This document shows, piece by piece, positions 1 through 8,497 of a stretch of DNA of 64,000 nt (positions are counted from its first letter, which is position 1; each line of letters opens with the position of its first letter). The position numbers were made by a program, and so were the translations under genes. The notes below the pieces were generated by a model that made no database searches, had not been told where the DNA came from, and saw only the letters and a program-made list of their open reading frames with translations. The stretch comes from Tidjanibacter sp. (GTDB lineage Bacteria; Bacteroidota; Bacteroidia; Bacteroidales; Rikenellaceae). The stretch lies in NCBI GenBank assembly GCA_017396085.1, contig JAFQNC010000035.1:1-64000 (forward strand). The letters run 5' to 3'.

Positions 1-165
1 AATTTTCAATTTTCAATTTTCAATTCAATCACAGACGCCCCCGCCCTTCGGGCACCCCCTCTAACTTAGAGGGGGACCTACGACCGCTCCTCCCCTAAGT
101 TAGGGGAGGTGGCCAAAGGCCGGAGGGGTTTGTCAATTTTGTATTTTGAATTTTGAATCCTCCCC
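1..165. repeat. Intergenic palindromic repeat cluster at window start
   Basis: Positions 1-30 and about 131-160 carry TTTTCAA/TTTTGAA heptamer runs. Positions 31-77 form a 47-nt GC-rich unit with two hairpins (GCCC-TTC-GGGC at 43-53 and CCCCCTCTA/TAGAGGGGG near 55-75). Positions 89-109 form another hairpin (CCTCCCCTA, loop AGT, TAGGGGAGG), followed by GGCC-AAA-GGCC at 111-121. The 47-nt unit recurs exactly, inverted, at 41392-41438. No gene is visible. The stretch lies downstream of the minus-strand helicase gene and may also act as its transcription end. Confidence 0.8.
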
Positions 166-1608
166 CTAATCCTCTGGGGTGTAGGTGGTTGGGTCGAAGA
201 AACTATCATCGAAGTTCACGAGGTAGACCTGCTCGGTGGCACGCGATATGGCGGTGTAGAGCCAGCGCATAAACTCCTTGTTCATACGCTCCTCGCCAAA
301 CAACAGGCGGTCGATGAACACCGCACTCCACTGACCGCCCTGCGACTTGTGGCACGTCACGGCATAGGCAAATTTGAGCTGCATTGCGTTGTAATAGGGG
401 TCCTCACGCACCTCCTTGTAGCGTTTGGCCTTACACTTTTGGTCGCTATAATCGCCCTCAATGGCATAGAAAAGTTCCTTCATTTGGTCGCGAGTGAGCG
501 AGGGAGTGGTGGAGTTGAGCGTGTCGAGGAGCACGTTGCACTCAATCTCGTAGTCATCGTAGTCGCCAAAGCGCAGGGTGGCCTCGGCAAAACGAAAACC
601 ATAGAGTTCCTTAATCCTTCGTATGCGGCGCAGGCAGGCCACATCTCCATTGGCAATGAAGGCGGCCTTGGCCTCCTCATCACGCTCGGTGTAGTGGTAG
701 TTGTTTTTTACCACCATTACCATATCGCCCGAGTCAATCTCCTCCTCGGCATAGAGCACCCGGGCACGGATGCCCTGATTGAAGTGGGCTGCACGCTTGT
801 TGCTGCGGGTGATGACAATGACCTCCTCCTTGCCGTAGCGAGAGTAACACTCCTCCACCTTCTCCAAAAAATCACCACCACCGATGGCTTGGAAGTCGGG
901 ATAACTCATATCGAAGAGAGGTGTTTCGTAGATGCGGTTTTCAATCATACACCTCACCATCGTGGCGTTGAAAAGTATGCCACTCTGCTGCTCCTGACGC
1001 ACCACCTCATCAAGGGTGTTGTAACTCACAGGACCATAGAGAGCCATCTTGCGGGGGTCGAGAGCGGGCGAGAGGTCGTGCCCCACGGGTGGCAACTGCG
1101 CCGAATCGCCCACAAACATTATGCGACACCGCTGGCCCTGACGAACATACTCAAAGAGGTCGTCAAGCAACGAGCCGGAGCCGAAGATGGAGCCCTCATC
1201 GGAGTAGTCGGCAATCATCGAGGCCTCGTCTACAATGAAACAAGCATCCTTTTCGCGGTTGAAGTTGAGGTCGAACTTGCTGTCGAGCGATGCACCACTG
1301 CGCTCACGATAGATGCGCTTGTGAATGGTGTAGGCTGGGGTGGAGTCGGTGTGGTTGGAGAGCACTTTGGCGGCACGGCCGGTGGGTGCGAGGAGTATAG
1401 GTTTGATTTTCAACTCCTTGAGCACTTCCACGAAGGCCGCAACGAGAGTGGTTTTACCCGTTCCGGCGTAGCCATTGAGGATGAAAATGCGCTCAAAATC
1501 GTCATCGGTAATCCACTCCGACAAAGATTCTATAATTTTTTTTTGCCCAAAAGTTGGAGTAAACGCAAATTTGGCGTAAATTTGGGTCGCAATGTGCTCG
1601 TTAAGCAT
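166..1608 (-). CDS. RecD/Dda-like superfamily 1 DNA helicase (AAA ATPase)
   Basis: 480 residues. ATP-dependent 5'-3' DNA helicase of the RecD/Dda type. Visible motifs in order: Walker A GYAGTGKTT (46-54), motif Ia APTGRAAK (74-81), Walker B DEAS (127-130), motif III VGDSAQLPPVG (166-176), a UvrD_C_2-like region with VTCHKSQGG (417-424), and the arginine-bearing motif YTAISRA (451-457). It is short and lacks an N-terminal RecB-interaction region, so it is a stand-alone enzyme and not a RecBCD subunit. The gene diverges from the DUF3822-rsmD group. A minus-strand TAAGTTTG at 1630-1637 fits a -7 box. Which repair or replication pathway it serves cannot be read from sequence. Confidence 0.9.
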   Translation of the reverse strand: MLNEHIATQIYAKFAFTPTFGQKKIIESLSEWITDDDFERIFILNGYAGTGKTTLVAAFVEVLKELKIKPILLAPTGRAAKVLSNHTDSTPAYTIHKRIYRERSGASLDSKFDLNFNREKDACFIVDEASMIADYSDEGSIFGSGSLLDDLFEYVRQGQRCRIMFVGDSAQLPPVGHDLSPALDPRKMALYGPVSYNTLDEVVRQEQQSGILFNATMVRCMIENRIYETPLFDMSYPDFQAIGGGDFLEKVEECYSRYGKEEVIVITRSNKRAAHFNQGIRARVLYAEEEIDSGDMVMVVKNNYHYTERDEEAKAAFIANGDVACLRRIRRIKELYGFRFAEATLRFGDYDDYEIECNVLLDTLNSTTPSLTRDQMKELFYAIEGDYSDQKCKAKRYKEVREDPYYNAMQLKFAYAVTCHKSQGGQWSAVFIDRLLFGEERMNKEFMRWLYTAISRATEQVYLVNFDDSFFDPTTYTPED

Positions 1609-1652
1609 AGTTGTTACATTTTTACGCTACAAACTTAATATTAAAAATAGAA

Positions 1653-2300
1653 ATGAAAAAGACTATTATTCAAATCCTTCTTGCAGTTGTTGTTGTGGCA
1701 ATGGCTTACTTGCTCTACGACAGCATTATGACACCTGTTCGTTTTGACGACACCAAGATTGCACGTGAGAAAGCAGTGATTGAGCGCATCAGCGACATCC
1801 GCTCGGCTCAGCGCGGCTACAAACAGGTGTATGGTAAGTACACCGGCTCGTTTGACACTCTGATTAACTTCGTTCTCACTGCCGAGATGGAGTTTGAGCG
1901 TCAGTTGGTATCTTCGGATGACTCCGTGGGTTTGGCAAAACTGAAAAGGGCTCGCAAGAAAAACATTGAGAAGTTCACTGTGAAGGCTATTGATACCGTG
2001 TTTGGTGCCAAGAAACTCACCCCCGCACAGATTGAGCAACTCCGCTACATCCCCTATTCGGCACAGGCCAATGGCGGTGAGGTTAAGGAGTTCATTATGG
2101 GCGCAGGTATGGTAGAGGTTGGTAACGTGAAGGTGCCCGTGTTTGAGGCAAGGGCTCCCTACAAAGCATTCCTCCTCGACCTTAATGAGCAGCTCCTCAT
2201 AAACCTCATTGACGAGCAGAAGAACGTACTCTACAGGTACCCCGGTATCAAAGTGGGCGACCTCTATCAGGCAACCAACGATGCTGGTAACTGGGAGTAA
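1653..2300 (+). CDS. Hypothetical membrane-anchored protein
   Basis: 215 residues from the ATG at 1653. An in-frame ATG at 1611 would add 14 residues, but the MKK start followed directly by a hydrophobic segment is more natural, and the leader before 1653 is A/T-rich as usual in Bacteroidetes. One transmembrane or uncleaved signal segment (residues about 5-22) is followed by a soluble, charged domain with predicted helix at 35-65 and mixed alpha/beta after. There is no lipobox or catalytic motif I recognise. The end overlaps the next gene by 20 nt if that gene starts at 2281, suggesting translational coupling with DUF3822 and rsmD. Function unknown. Confidence 0.75.
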   Translation: MKKTIIQILLAVVVVAMAYLLYDSIMTPVRFDDTKIAREKAVIERISDIRSAQRGYKQVYGKYTGSFDTLINFVLTAEMEFERQLVSSDDSVGLAKLKRARKKNIEKFTVKAIDTVFGAKKLTPAQIEQLRYIPYSAQANGGEVKEFIMGAGMVEVGNVKVPVFEARAPYKAFLLDLNEQLLINLIDEQKNVLYRYPGIKVGDLYQATNDAGNWE

Positions 2301-2949
2301 AAATAGAAATTCCGACACATCAAAAGGGTTGTCCATCAGGCTTTGGCAGGGTGGACAATCTTTTTGTGAGCCCCTACCTACGCTCACCTCGGCTCCGCAG
2401 AGTGTGCGTTTGGTGATTGAGGGCGTGGATTGTGTGGCCTTCCCCCGAGCGATTGCCGAGCAGGTGAACGTGGAGGAACTCCTGAGGAGTGAGGGTGTCG
2501 TGGTGTCCGAGGGAGAGGACGTGGTTGTCGCTTGCGACCAGAGCCCGCTGTGCTACGCCTTGAAGGTGAACTCCGGCCTGCTTGAGGAGGCCCGAGAGTG
2601 GGCCACCCAATGGGGCTTGGAACTCGCCTATGCCACACCTTTGGCCGCTTCGGTGCGTAGGGCTGTGGTTGGTGGCCGCCGCAAGAGGTCGCTGGCGTTG
2701 CAGTTTGGGCGTGGGGAGGTCTACGTTGCGCTGGCTGCCAAGGGCCAACTGCTCTTTGCCGAGGCTGTGATTGTGGAGGGTGAGGAGTCGCTGCTGCGAC
2801 TGCTGACGGTGCTCAATGGCGACTTTGATCTGCGCAAGGCAGACCTGTTTGTGTCGGGTGTGGATGGCAAGATGCGCACCAAATGGCTGGGCCGCTACTT
2901 CCGCCACTGCAAGTGGGAGAAGGAGTGGGCAGATGTATATAATAAATAG
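2281..2949 (+). CDS. DUF3822 family protein
   Basis: 222 residues from ATG 2281. The frame is open further upstream but there it is a shadow of the preceding gene. The N-terminal GLSIRLWQGGQSFC resembles the start of DUF3822 proteins, predicted to have an actin/FtsA-like fold and found only in Bacteroidetes, typically beside rsmD as here. It is somewhat short for the family and has no obvious catalytic motif. A 20-nt overlap with the upstream gene and a 20-nt gap before rsmD imply one operon. A role linked to cell envelope or division would be a guess; the function is not established. Confidence 0.72.
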   Translation: MLVTGSKNRNSDTSKGLSIRLWQGGQSFCEPLPTLTSAPQSVRLVIEGVDCVAFPRAIAEQVNVEELLRSEGVVVSEGEDVVVACDQSPLCYALKVNSGLLEEAREWATQWGLELAYATPLAASVRRAVVGGRRKRSLALQFGRGEVYVALAAKGQLLFAEAVIVEGEESLLRLLTVLNGDFDLRKADLFVSGVDGKMRTKWLGRYFRHCKWEKEWADVYNK

Positions 2950-2969
2950 GTATAGAAGAAGGGTAGAGA

Positions 2970-3503
2970 ATGAGAATTATCAGCGGAAAATATAGGGGCC
3001 GCACCATCACTCCGCCTCGCAACCTGCGAGCAAGGCCCACCACCGACTTTGCCAAGGAGAATTTGTTTAATGTGCTGGGCAACTTGGTGGACTTTGAGGA
3101 GGTGGATGTGCTGGACTTGTTTTCGGGCACGGGGTCTATCAGTTATGAGTTTTGCTCTCGTGGGGCGAGGAGCGTTACGAGTGTGGAGGTCAATGCGGTA
3201 CACAATGCTTTCATCCGCAAGACGGCACGTGAGTTGGGCTTTGCCAATCTCTACGCCACCCACGCCAATGTGTTCCTCTACCTGAAGAGTTGCAACAAAC
3301 AGTTTGATGTGATTTTCTCGGATGCGCCCTACGATTTGGAGGGTAGCGAGGAGGTTATTGACCTTGTGTTGGGGCGTGAATTGCTGCGTGAGGATGGCTT
3401 TTTGGTTTTTGAGCACTCGAAGGACAAAAATTTTTCGGAGCACCCTAATTTTTGGCAATCAAGAAGTTACGGAAGTGTTCAATTTTCGTTCTTCAAAAAA
3501 TGA
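2970..3503 (+). CDS. rsmD: 16S rRNA (guanine966-N2)-methyltransferase RsmD
   Basis: 177 residues, the usual RsmD length. Transfers a methyl group from SAM to N2 of G966 of 16S rRNA in the assembling 30S subunit. Seen: N-terminal MRIISGKYRGR, SAM-binding motif I DLFSGTGS (49-56), acidic motif II SVEVN (71-75), and motif IV at 118-121, which reads DAPY where the family usually has (D/N)PPY/F. It is the last gene of the three-gene plus-strand group. The Ala for Pro change keeps the Asp and Tyr that contact the target base, so activity is still likely. Confidence 0.93.
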   Translation: MRIISGKYRGRTITPPRNLRARPTTDFAKENLFNVLGNLVDFEEVDVLDLFSGTGSISYEFCSRGARSVTSVEVNAVHNAFIRKTARELGFANLYATHANVFLYLKSCNKQFDVIFSDAPYDLEGSEEVIDLVLGRELLREDGFLVFEHSKDKNFSEHPNFWQSRSYGSVQFSFFKK

Positions 3504-3522
3504 GAAAAAAGTTACTGAAACG

Positions 3523-3553
3523 TTTGCAAAATCAAAAATTAGTATTACTTTTG
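3523..3553 (+). promoter_or_regulatory. Bacteroidetes-type promoter for tRNA-Asp
   Basis: TTTG at 3523-3526, 19 bp spacer, TACTTTTG at 3546-3553. This fits the Bacteroides sigma-70 (sigma-ABfr) consensus TTTG / TAnnTTTG. The G of the -7 box is 21 nt before the first tRNA base, leaving a short 5' leader. Confidence 0.8.
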
Positions 3554-3573
3554 TACCGCTTTAAGCAAAACAC

Positions 3574-3647
3574 GGTGTGGTAGTTCAGCTGGTTAGAATG
3601 CCTGCCTGTCACGCAGGAGGTCGCGGGTTCGAGTCCCGTCCATACCG
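3574..3647 (+). tRNA. tRNA-Asp (anticodon GTC)
   Basis: Cloverleaf read by eye: acceptor stem GGTGTGG / CCATACC with one G-U pair, D arm with GTTCAGCTGG, anticodon stem CCTGC/GCAGG around loop CTGTCAC (anticodon GTC), and T arm CGGGTTCGAGTCCCG. Discriminator base is G. The 3' CCA is not encoded. It is followed immediately by a strong terminator. Confidence 0.97.
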
Positions 3648-3650
3648 CAG

Positions 3651-3686
3651 AAAGGCCGAAAGTCTATTGACTTTCGGCCTTTTTTG
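3651..3686 (+). terminator. Rho-independent terminator after tRNA-Asp
   Basis: 14-bp perfect stem AAAGGCCGAAAGTC (3651-3664), loop TATT, matching arm 3669-3682, then a T run. Directly downstream of the tRNA. Confidence 0.92.
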
Positions 3687-3967
3687 TTGTGAGTTATCCG
3701 CTCGAACCCGCGACCTCCGAACACCCCCTTTCAAGGGGGATGTTATTGGAATTGAAAATTGACAATTAAGGTGCCTGCGGCGCATTTTTATCTCGGGTAT
3801 GAAAAAAGATACCCAAGAGTAAGTAGGGGCCTTAAGGGCTTTAAGGACTTTAAGGACCTTAATGGCAATGGCGCAGGTATTAAAAAAGATACCCAAGGGG
3901 CAGAATGAGAAGAAAGGGCAGAAAGGGCCTTATCACTCTTATTCCTCCTTATTGCCCCTATCGCCTC
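3687..3967. repeat. Intergenic repeat region with inverted tRNA fragment
   Basis: No gene seen. Positions 3701-3718 are an exact 18-nt reverse complement of tRNA-Asp bases 3616-3633. A CCCCCTTTCAAGGGGG palindrome lies near 3724-3739. GGGTAT-GAAAAAAG-ATACCC near 3794-3813 is nearly repeated at about 3877-3896 and 43948-43968. Nonamer units of TTAAGGRCT type occupy 3832-3867. The motif AAGAAAGGGCAGAAAGG near 3911 recurs at 41441-41457. Confidence 0.75.
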
Positions 3968-5278
3968 TTAGGGGTGGAAAAGGCGCGAGATGTCGTTCCA
4001 CGTGGCGTAGAACATCAGCGCAAAGAGCAAGGCCATACCTACCATTTGGGCATACATCAGCACCTTGTCGCTCGGCTTGCGGCGAGTGATGACCTCAATG
4101 AGCAGGAACAACACGTGGCCACCGTCAAGTGCCGGTATGGGCAACACGTTCATCACCGCAAATATCACCGACAGCAGGGCCGTAATCTTCCAGAAGTACT
4201 CCCAATTCCACACGGTGGGGAATATCTGACCTATGGCAATGGGGCCACCGAGGGCCTTGTACATCTCCGTTTGGGGCTGCACAATCATTTTGAGTTGTTT
4301 CCAGTAGTCGCTCATCTCCTCGCCAACCCTCTGTGCGCCACGTGGCAGGGCCTGCCAGAAGTTGTAGGTGCGGGTGCGGATGGGGATGTAGGAGGCCGAG
4401 TTGAGCCCCACGCCAATCTTACCATCCTTGTCCACGGCAACCTCCACGTCTACAATATCTTCGCCCCTGAGCACGCTCACCCTCACGGTGTCGCCTGCGT
4501 GGGACATCAGCAGGGGGCTGTATTGGTCGAAGAACTCTGCGCTCTCGCCCTCAAAGGCAACAAACCTGTCGCCAGCCTGCAAGCCCGCTGCGGCCGCACC
4601 GCCACCCTCCACAACGCCCGCAACCTCAAAGGGCACACGGGGAGTGATGAAGTCGGTCTGCTCCACAAAGTCCATAACCGATTGGGTGGGTATCTCAATG
4701 GCCACTTGTGCGCCACCACGCTCCACAATGGTCGTCTTGTCGCTCTCAATGGCAAGTGAGGTCAAAATCTTGGCAAAGTCTTCCACGTGAGTGCCACCGA
4801 TGGAGATAATCTTGTCGCCATTGCGGAAGCCCACCTCGTGGCCGTAGTCGTTGAACACATAGCCGTAGGGCATTTCGCTGTTGGAGATGTAGGTGTCGCC
4901 CCAACGGAGGCTTATGCCTACATAGATGCCGAAGGCGAGCACCACGTTCATCAGCACACCGCCCAACATCATCAGCAGTCGCTGCCAAGCGGGCTTACTG
5001 CGGAATTCCCACTCTTTGGGCTCGCTGGCCAGTGCCTCGGTGTCCATACTCTCGTCTACCATACCCGACAACTTGGCATAGCCACCAAAGGGCAACCAAC
5101 CGATGCCGAACTCCGTCTCGCCCCAATGCCACTTCACCCACGCCTTGCCAAAGAAGATACGGAACTGCTCAACCCTCACTCCGAGGAGTTTGGCAAAGAA
5201 GAAGTGCCCGAACTCGTGTATCAACACCAGCAGGGTGAAACTCAGAATGAATTGGGCTATTTTTACTACAATATCCAT
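3968..5278 (-). CDS. rseP: RIP metalloprotease RseP (site-2 protease)
   Basis: 436 residues. Intramembrane zinc protease of the S2P/M50 family; in model bacteria it cleaves anti-sigma factors and leftover signal peptides within the inner membrane. Seen: zinc motif HEFGH at 21-25 in the first transmembrane segment, two central PDZ-like regions (about 125-200 and 215-285), and the third zinc ligand in LDGGH (384-388) within the C-terminal membrane part. Length matches the family. It lies 24 nt after dxr on the same strand, a common rseP-dxr pairing, so probably one transcript. The targeted anti-sigma factor is not in this window. Confidence 0.95.
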   Translation of the reverse strand: MDIVVKIAQFILSFTLLVLIHEFGHFFFAKLLGVRVEQFRIFFGKAWVKWHWGETEFGIGWLPFGGYAKLSGMVDESMDTEALASEPKEWEFRSKPAWQRLLMMLGGVLMNVVLAFGIYVGISLRWGDTYISNSEMPYGYVFNDYGHEVGFRNGDKIISIGGTHVEDFAKILTSLAIESDKTTIVERGGAQVAIEIPTQSVMDFVEQTDFITPRVPFEVAGVVEGGGAAAAGLQAGDRFVAFEGESAEFFDQYSPLLMSHAGDTVRVSVLRGEDIVDVEVAVDKDGKIGVGLNSASYIPIRTRTYNFWQALPRGAQRVGEEMSDYWKQLKMIVQPQTEMYKALGGPIAIGQIFPTVWNWEYFWKITALLSVIFAVMNVLPIPALDGGHVLFLLIEVITRRKPSDKVLMYAQMVGMALLFALMFYATWNDISRLFHP

Positions 5279-5302
5279 CAGTATTTCAAGCGTTTAATTT
5301 GG

Positions 5303-6457
5303 TTACAATTCTTTCACAATCTCCTGTGCAATGCGGCGCGACTCGCTGTTGGAGAGTGCGTAGTCCTCCACCGAGGGCGAGGCCACAAAGGTGGCACGGC
5401 AGAGGGTTTGTTGTATAACGTGGGCAATGTCGATATATTTTATCCTGCCTGCCAAAAAAGATGCCACAGCGACCTCGTTGGCCCCATTCATCACACAACA
5501 ACTGTTGCCACCCTTGCGCAGACACTCATAGGCGGTCTGCAACATCGGGAAACGCTCGTTGTCCACCCTCTCAAAGGTGAGCGTGGGGTGGTCGGCAAAA
5601 CTAAACCTGCTCTCGCCACACTCGCCCCTCAAGGGGAAACGCAGTGCAAACTGAATGGGCAGGTGCATATCGGGGGCACCGAGTTGTGCTTTGATGGCTC
5701 CGTCATCGAACTCCACCATTGAGTGTACGATGGACTGCGGGTGTACCAACACGTCAATCTGTTCGGGTTTCAGCCCAAAGAGCCACTTGGCCTCGATTAC
5801 CTCAAATCCCTTGTTCACGAGGGTGGAGGAGTCGATGGTAATTTTCGCACCCATAGACCAGTTCGGGTGGGCCAGAGCCTGCTCCACCGTCACATTGGCC
5901 AATTCCTCGGCGGGGGTGCGCAGGAAGGGCCCCCCGCTGGCGGTGATAATCACCCTCCTTACGGGCGACACCTCACCCAGTAGACACTGAAATATGGCCG
6001 AGTGCTCGGAGTCGATAGGCAGAATGGGCACGTTTCGCTCGGCAGCCTCGCGCATAATGTGCTCGCCGGCCACCACAAGGCTCTCCTTGTTGGCCAACGC
6101 AAGTCGCTTGCCGGCCCTCACGGCCGAGAGCGAAGGCATCATACCGGCATAGCCCACAAGGGCATTGACCACCGTGTCTACCTCGCCGGAGGTTACCACC
6201 TGCGAAAGGGCCTCATCGCCCGCATAGACCTTCACGGGCTCATTGCGAAGTGCCTCGCTCACAACCCCATAGAGGCTTTTGTCGGCGATGACCACATTGT
6301 CGGGCCCGAACTCTTTGGCCTGCTCCACGAGCCTCTCCCACGAGCGGGCGGCGGTGAGGGTTGTTACCTCAAATTCATCGGGTCGCTGTCGCACAATGTC
6401 AAGGGTCTGCTGTCCGATGCTACCTGTGGAGCCAAGAAGTGCCAATCGTTGTTTCAT
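5303..6457 (-). CDS. dxr: 1-deoxy-D-xylulose-5-phosphate reductoisomerase
   Basis: 384 residues. Converts DXP to MEP with NADPH and a divalent metal, the second step of the non-mevalonate isoprenoid pathway in the cytosol. Seen: NADPH-binding GSTGSIG (9-15), LALANKESLV, the metal/substrate segments SEHSAIFQ and ASGGPF, the flexible substrate loop with HPNWSMGAKITIDSSTLVNKG, and a C-terminal helical domain. Full length. It sits between the LytM-like gene and rseP in one minus-strand run, linking isoprenoid (undecaprenyl) supply with envelope genes. Confidence 0.97.
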   Translation of the reverse strand: MKQRLALLGSTGSIGQQTLDIVRQRPDEFEVTTLTAARSWERLVEQAKEFGPDNVVIADKSLYGVVSEALRNEPVKVYAGDEALSQVVTSGEVDTVVNALVGYAGMMPSLSAVRAGKRLALANKESLVVAGEHIMREAAERNVPILPIDSEHSAIFQCLLGEVSPVRRVIITASGGPFLRTPAEELANVTVEQALAHPNWSMGAKITIDSSTLVNKGFEVIEAKWLFGLKPEQIDVLVHPQSIVHSMVEFDDGAIKAQLGAPDMHLPIQFALRFPLRGECGESRFSFADHPTLTFERVDNERFPMLQTAYECLRKGGNSCCVMNGANEVAVASFLAGRIKYIDIAHVIQQTLCRATFVASPSVEDYALSNSESRRIAQEIVKEL

Positions 6458-6521
6458 TGCTTAATGCTCTAAAAATCTATCGTGTGTGTGAATTGATTTG
6501 TTTTCGTTTTTTTGGGGGCGT

Positions 6522-7409
6522 TTAGAACACGAGGTACTGCTCGGGGTCTACGGCTTTGCCATCATACCACAACTCCAACCCTATGGTGGTGGCACCTCCT
6601 GCGGCTGTCTCCTCGTTCCAAGTGGCACCAATGGCCTCTCCGCCCTTCACTCGGTCGCCCACCTGCTTGTGGGCCTGTCCGAGTCCTCGGTAGATGGTGA
6701 GCAGGTTGGCCGAGTGCTGGAGTTGTATGGTGTAGCCCTCGGGCTCCCAGATGCAGAGTACCACCGTGCCGTCCTGCACGGCACACACCTGCTGGATGTC
6801 GGCCACCGAGAGGGTGAGCCCATAGCGACCATCGGCGGGTGCAAATTTCTCCACCACCGTGGCTTTCACGGGCAGGAGCATCTCCATATTGGATATTTTA
6901 GCCTCTTTGTTATTGCCACTTTTACGCTCCTTTTTGAGTCCATAGCGACCGCTGCCTTCCAACTGTTTGCGCAACACGGAGTCGATGGCCGAAGGAGCCA
7001 CGACCTCTTTTTCCTCCACGATGCGCTCATCTTCTTGTGGGTTGAGGCTGCGGATAACGGGGCCTTTGCCCTCCATTACTTGGGCCACATTGTCGGTGTA
7101 GACGGTCATATAGGCGAGTTCTCTTTCGAGCGAGTCGAGTCGGATGATGTTCTCAATCATTGTTTCGCGTGAGCGTATACCCTCATATCCGGGCACAATG
7201 TCGAGCACTTTTGTGAATGCGGCCACCAGCAACGAGGCCACAAAGACCACAGCCACCCACGCTGCCACACGACCGATAATCTTCCAAGCGGTTTGGTAGG
7301 AGTACCACACCTCCCTACCTTCGGGGTCGGTCATACTGATGCGATGACGCACTTTCAGGTGGCGCAAAAAATATCTCAAATTTCCACTTCCCATATGCAA
7401 TTTTTCCAA
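6522..7409 (-). CDS. M23/LytM-like membrane protein, probably catalytically dead
   Basis: 295 residues. One transmembrane helix (about 45-66) is followed by a helical, charged region and a C-terminal LytM-like domain (about 180-295). The fold signature is clear from HSANLLTIYRGLGQAHKQVG and the end LELWYDGKAVDPEQYL, close to the usual YAHLS..VGQKVKRGQ and FEIWKDGKPVDP patterns. However the first zinc motif (HxxxD) is absent and the final HxH is missing, so it probably does not cut peptidoglycan but may activate a hydrolase as EnvC does. It precedes dxr-rseP. A minus-strand TATCTTTG at 7440-7447 is a likely -7 box. Confidence 0.8.
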   Translation of the reverse strand: MEKLHMGSGNLRYFLRHLKVRHRISMTDPEGREVWYSYQTAWKIIGRVAAWVAVVFVASLLVAAFTKVLDIVPGYEGIRSRETMIENIIRLDSLERELAYMTVYTDNVAQVMEGKGPVIRSLNPQEDERIVEEKEVVAPSAIDSVLRKQLEGSGRYGLKKERKSGNNKEAKISNMEMLLPVKATVVEKFAPADGRYGLTLSVADIQQVCAVQDGTVVLCIWEPEGYTIQLQHSANLLTIYRGLGQAHKQVGDRVKGGEAIGATWNEETAAGGATTIGLELWYDGKAVDPEQYLVF

Positions 7410-7502
7410 TTAAGGGGCGACTTTTCACCAATTAACCCACAAAGATACATTTTAGTTTGGCAAAAACGCCCTCTTATATTATGAATTTTGATTTTTAAGC
7501 GG

Positions 7503-7510
7503 TACTTTTG
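7503..7510 (+). promoter_or_regulatory. Probable -7 promoter box of nucleotidyltransferase gene
   Basis: TACTTTTG matches TAnnTTTG exactly, about 70 nt before the start codon. No TTTG lies at the optimal 19-20 bp spacing (nearest is 7487-7490), so only the -7 element is supported. Confidence 0.5.
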
Positions 7511-7579
7511 CGGCACCCAAACGAGGCAAAGCCTTGTTGGTGAGATTGAGCAAACGACTATAAAATAAATATTTACACT

Positions 7580-8497
7580 ATGAAAAAACCAACTCTTCTT
7601 GTTCTGGCAGCCGGTATGGCTTCGCGCTACGGTTCGCTCAAACAGATGGATGGCGTGGGCCCTTGCGGTGAGGCCATCCTCGATTACTCCATCTATGATG
7701 CTGCTCGTGCAGGTTTTGGCAAGGTGGTGTTTGTCATCCGCCAGACCTTTGCGGAGGCTTTCAAGGCTGCTTTTCCCGAGTCGCGCTTTGGTGGTAAAAT
7801 CAAGGTAGGCTTTGTGTTTCAGGAACTTGACAAACTCCCCGAGGGTTTTAGCGTACCTGAGGGCCGTGTTAAACCTTGGGGTACCAACCACGCTGTGATG
7901 ATGGGTGCAGAGGTTATCGACACCCCCTTTGCAGTAATCAATGCAGACGACTTCTACGGCTACGATGCCTTCAAGACTATGGCAGGCTACCTCACCTCAC
8001 TGCCCGAGGATAGCAAGGGTGCCTACTGTATGGTGGGCTACAAATTGTGCAACACTTTGAGCGACTTCGGCAGCGTGTCGAGGGGCGAGTGTGTTGTGGA
8101 CAGCGAGGGCAACCTGTGTGGTATGACCGAGAGGCTTGGTATCAAACGCCTTGCCGATGGTAGGGTTGTCTATGAGGATGCCGGTGAGCAGAAGGAGATT
8201 GCCGAGGATGCAACCGTGTCGATGAATATGTTTGGTTTCACTCCCGACTATTTCACCCACAGCGAGAGGCTCTTTGTGGACTTCCTCTCCAAGGAGGAGA
8301 CTATGACCAACCCCAAGAGCGAGTTTTTCATTCCTCTGGTGGTGAACACCCTCATCAATGGTGGTGCTGCCAAAATGAAGGTGCTCACTTGCGATGCACA
8401 ATGGTTTGGCGTAACCTACAAGGAGGACAAACCCGATGTGGAGGCCAAAATCAGAGAACTTATCCGCAAGGGCGAGTATCCTGCAAAACTCTGGTAG
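7580..8497 (+). CDS. Sugar-phosphate nucleotidyltransferase family protein
   Basis: 305 residues. Nucleotidyltransferase fold with the signature LAAGMASRYGSLKQ at 9-22 (GxGxR-like nucleotide loop plus lysine) and an INADDFYG metal-binding Asp motif near 120. Relatives activate a sugar-1-phosphate or phospho-alcohol with an NTP; the substrate is not evident here. It lacks the hexapeptide tail of GlmU-type enzymes. The gene stands alone on the plus strand, with TACTTTTG at 7503-7510 as a -7 box and a 15-bp terminator hairpin at 8641-8676. In Bacteroidetes similar proteins often neighbour a phosphotransferase; none is next to it here. Confidence 0.85.
   Translation: MKKPTLLVLAAGMASRYGSLKQMDGVGPCGEAILDYSIYDAARAGFGKVVFVIRQTFAEAFKAAFPESRFGGKIKVGFVFQELDKLPEGFSVPEGRVKPWGTNHAVMMGAEVIDTPFAVINADDFYGYDAFKTMAGYLTSLPEDSKGAYCMVGYKLCNTLSDFGSVSRGECVVDSEGNLCGMTERLGIKRLADGRVVYEDAGEQKEIAEDATVSMNMFGFTPDYFTHSERLFVDFLSKEETMTNPKSEFFIPLVVNTLINGGAAKMKVLTCDAQWFGVTYKEDKPDVEAKIRELIRKGEYPAKLW

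Noticed and set aside
3574-3718. Integrated element at tRNA-Asp
   Set aside because: No integrase or foreign genes follow; the only trace is an 18-nt inverted fragment, reported as a finding.
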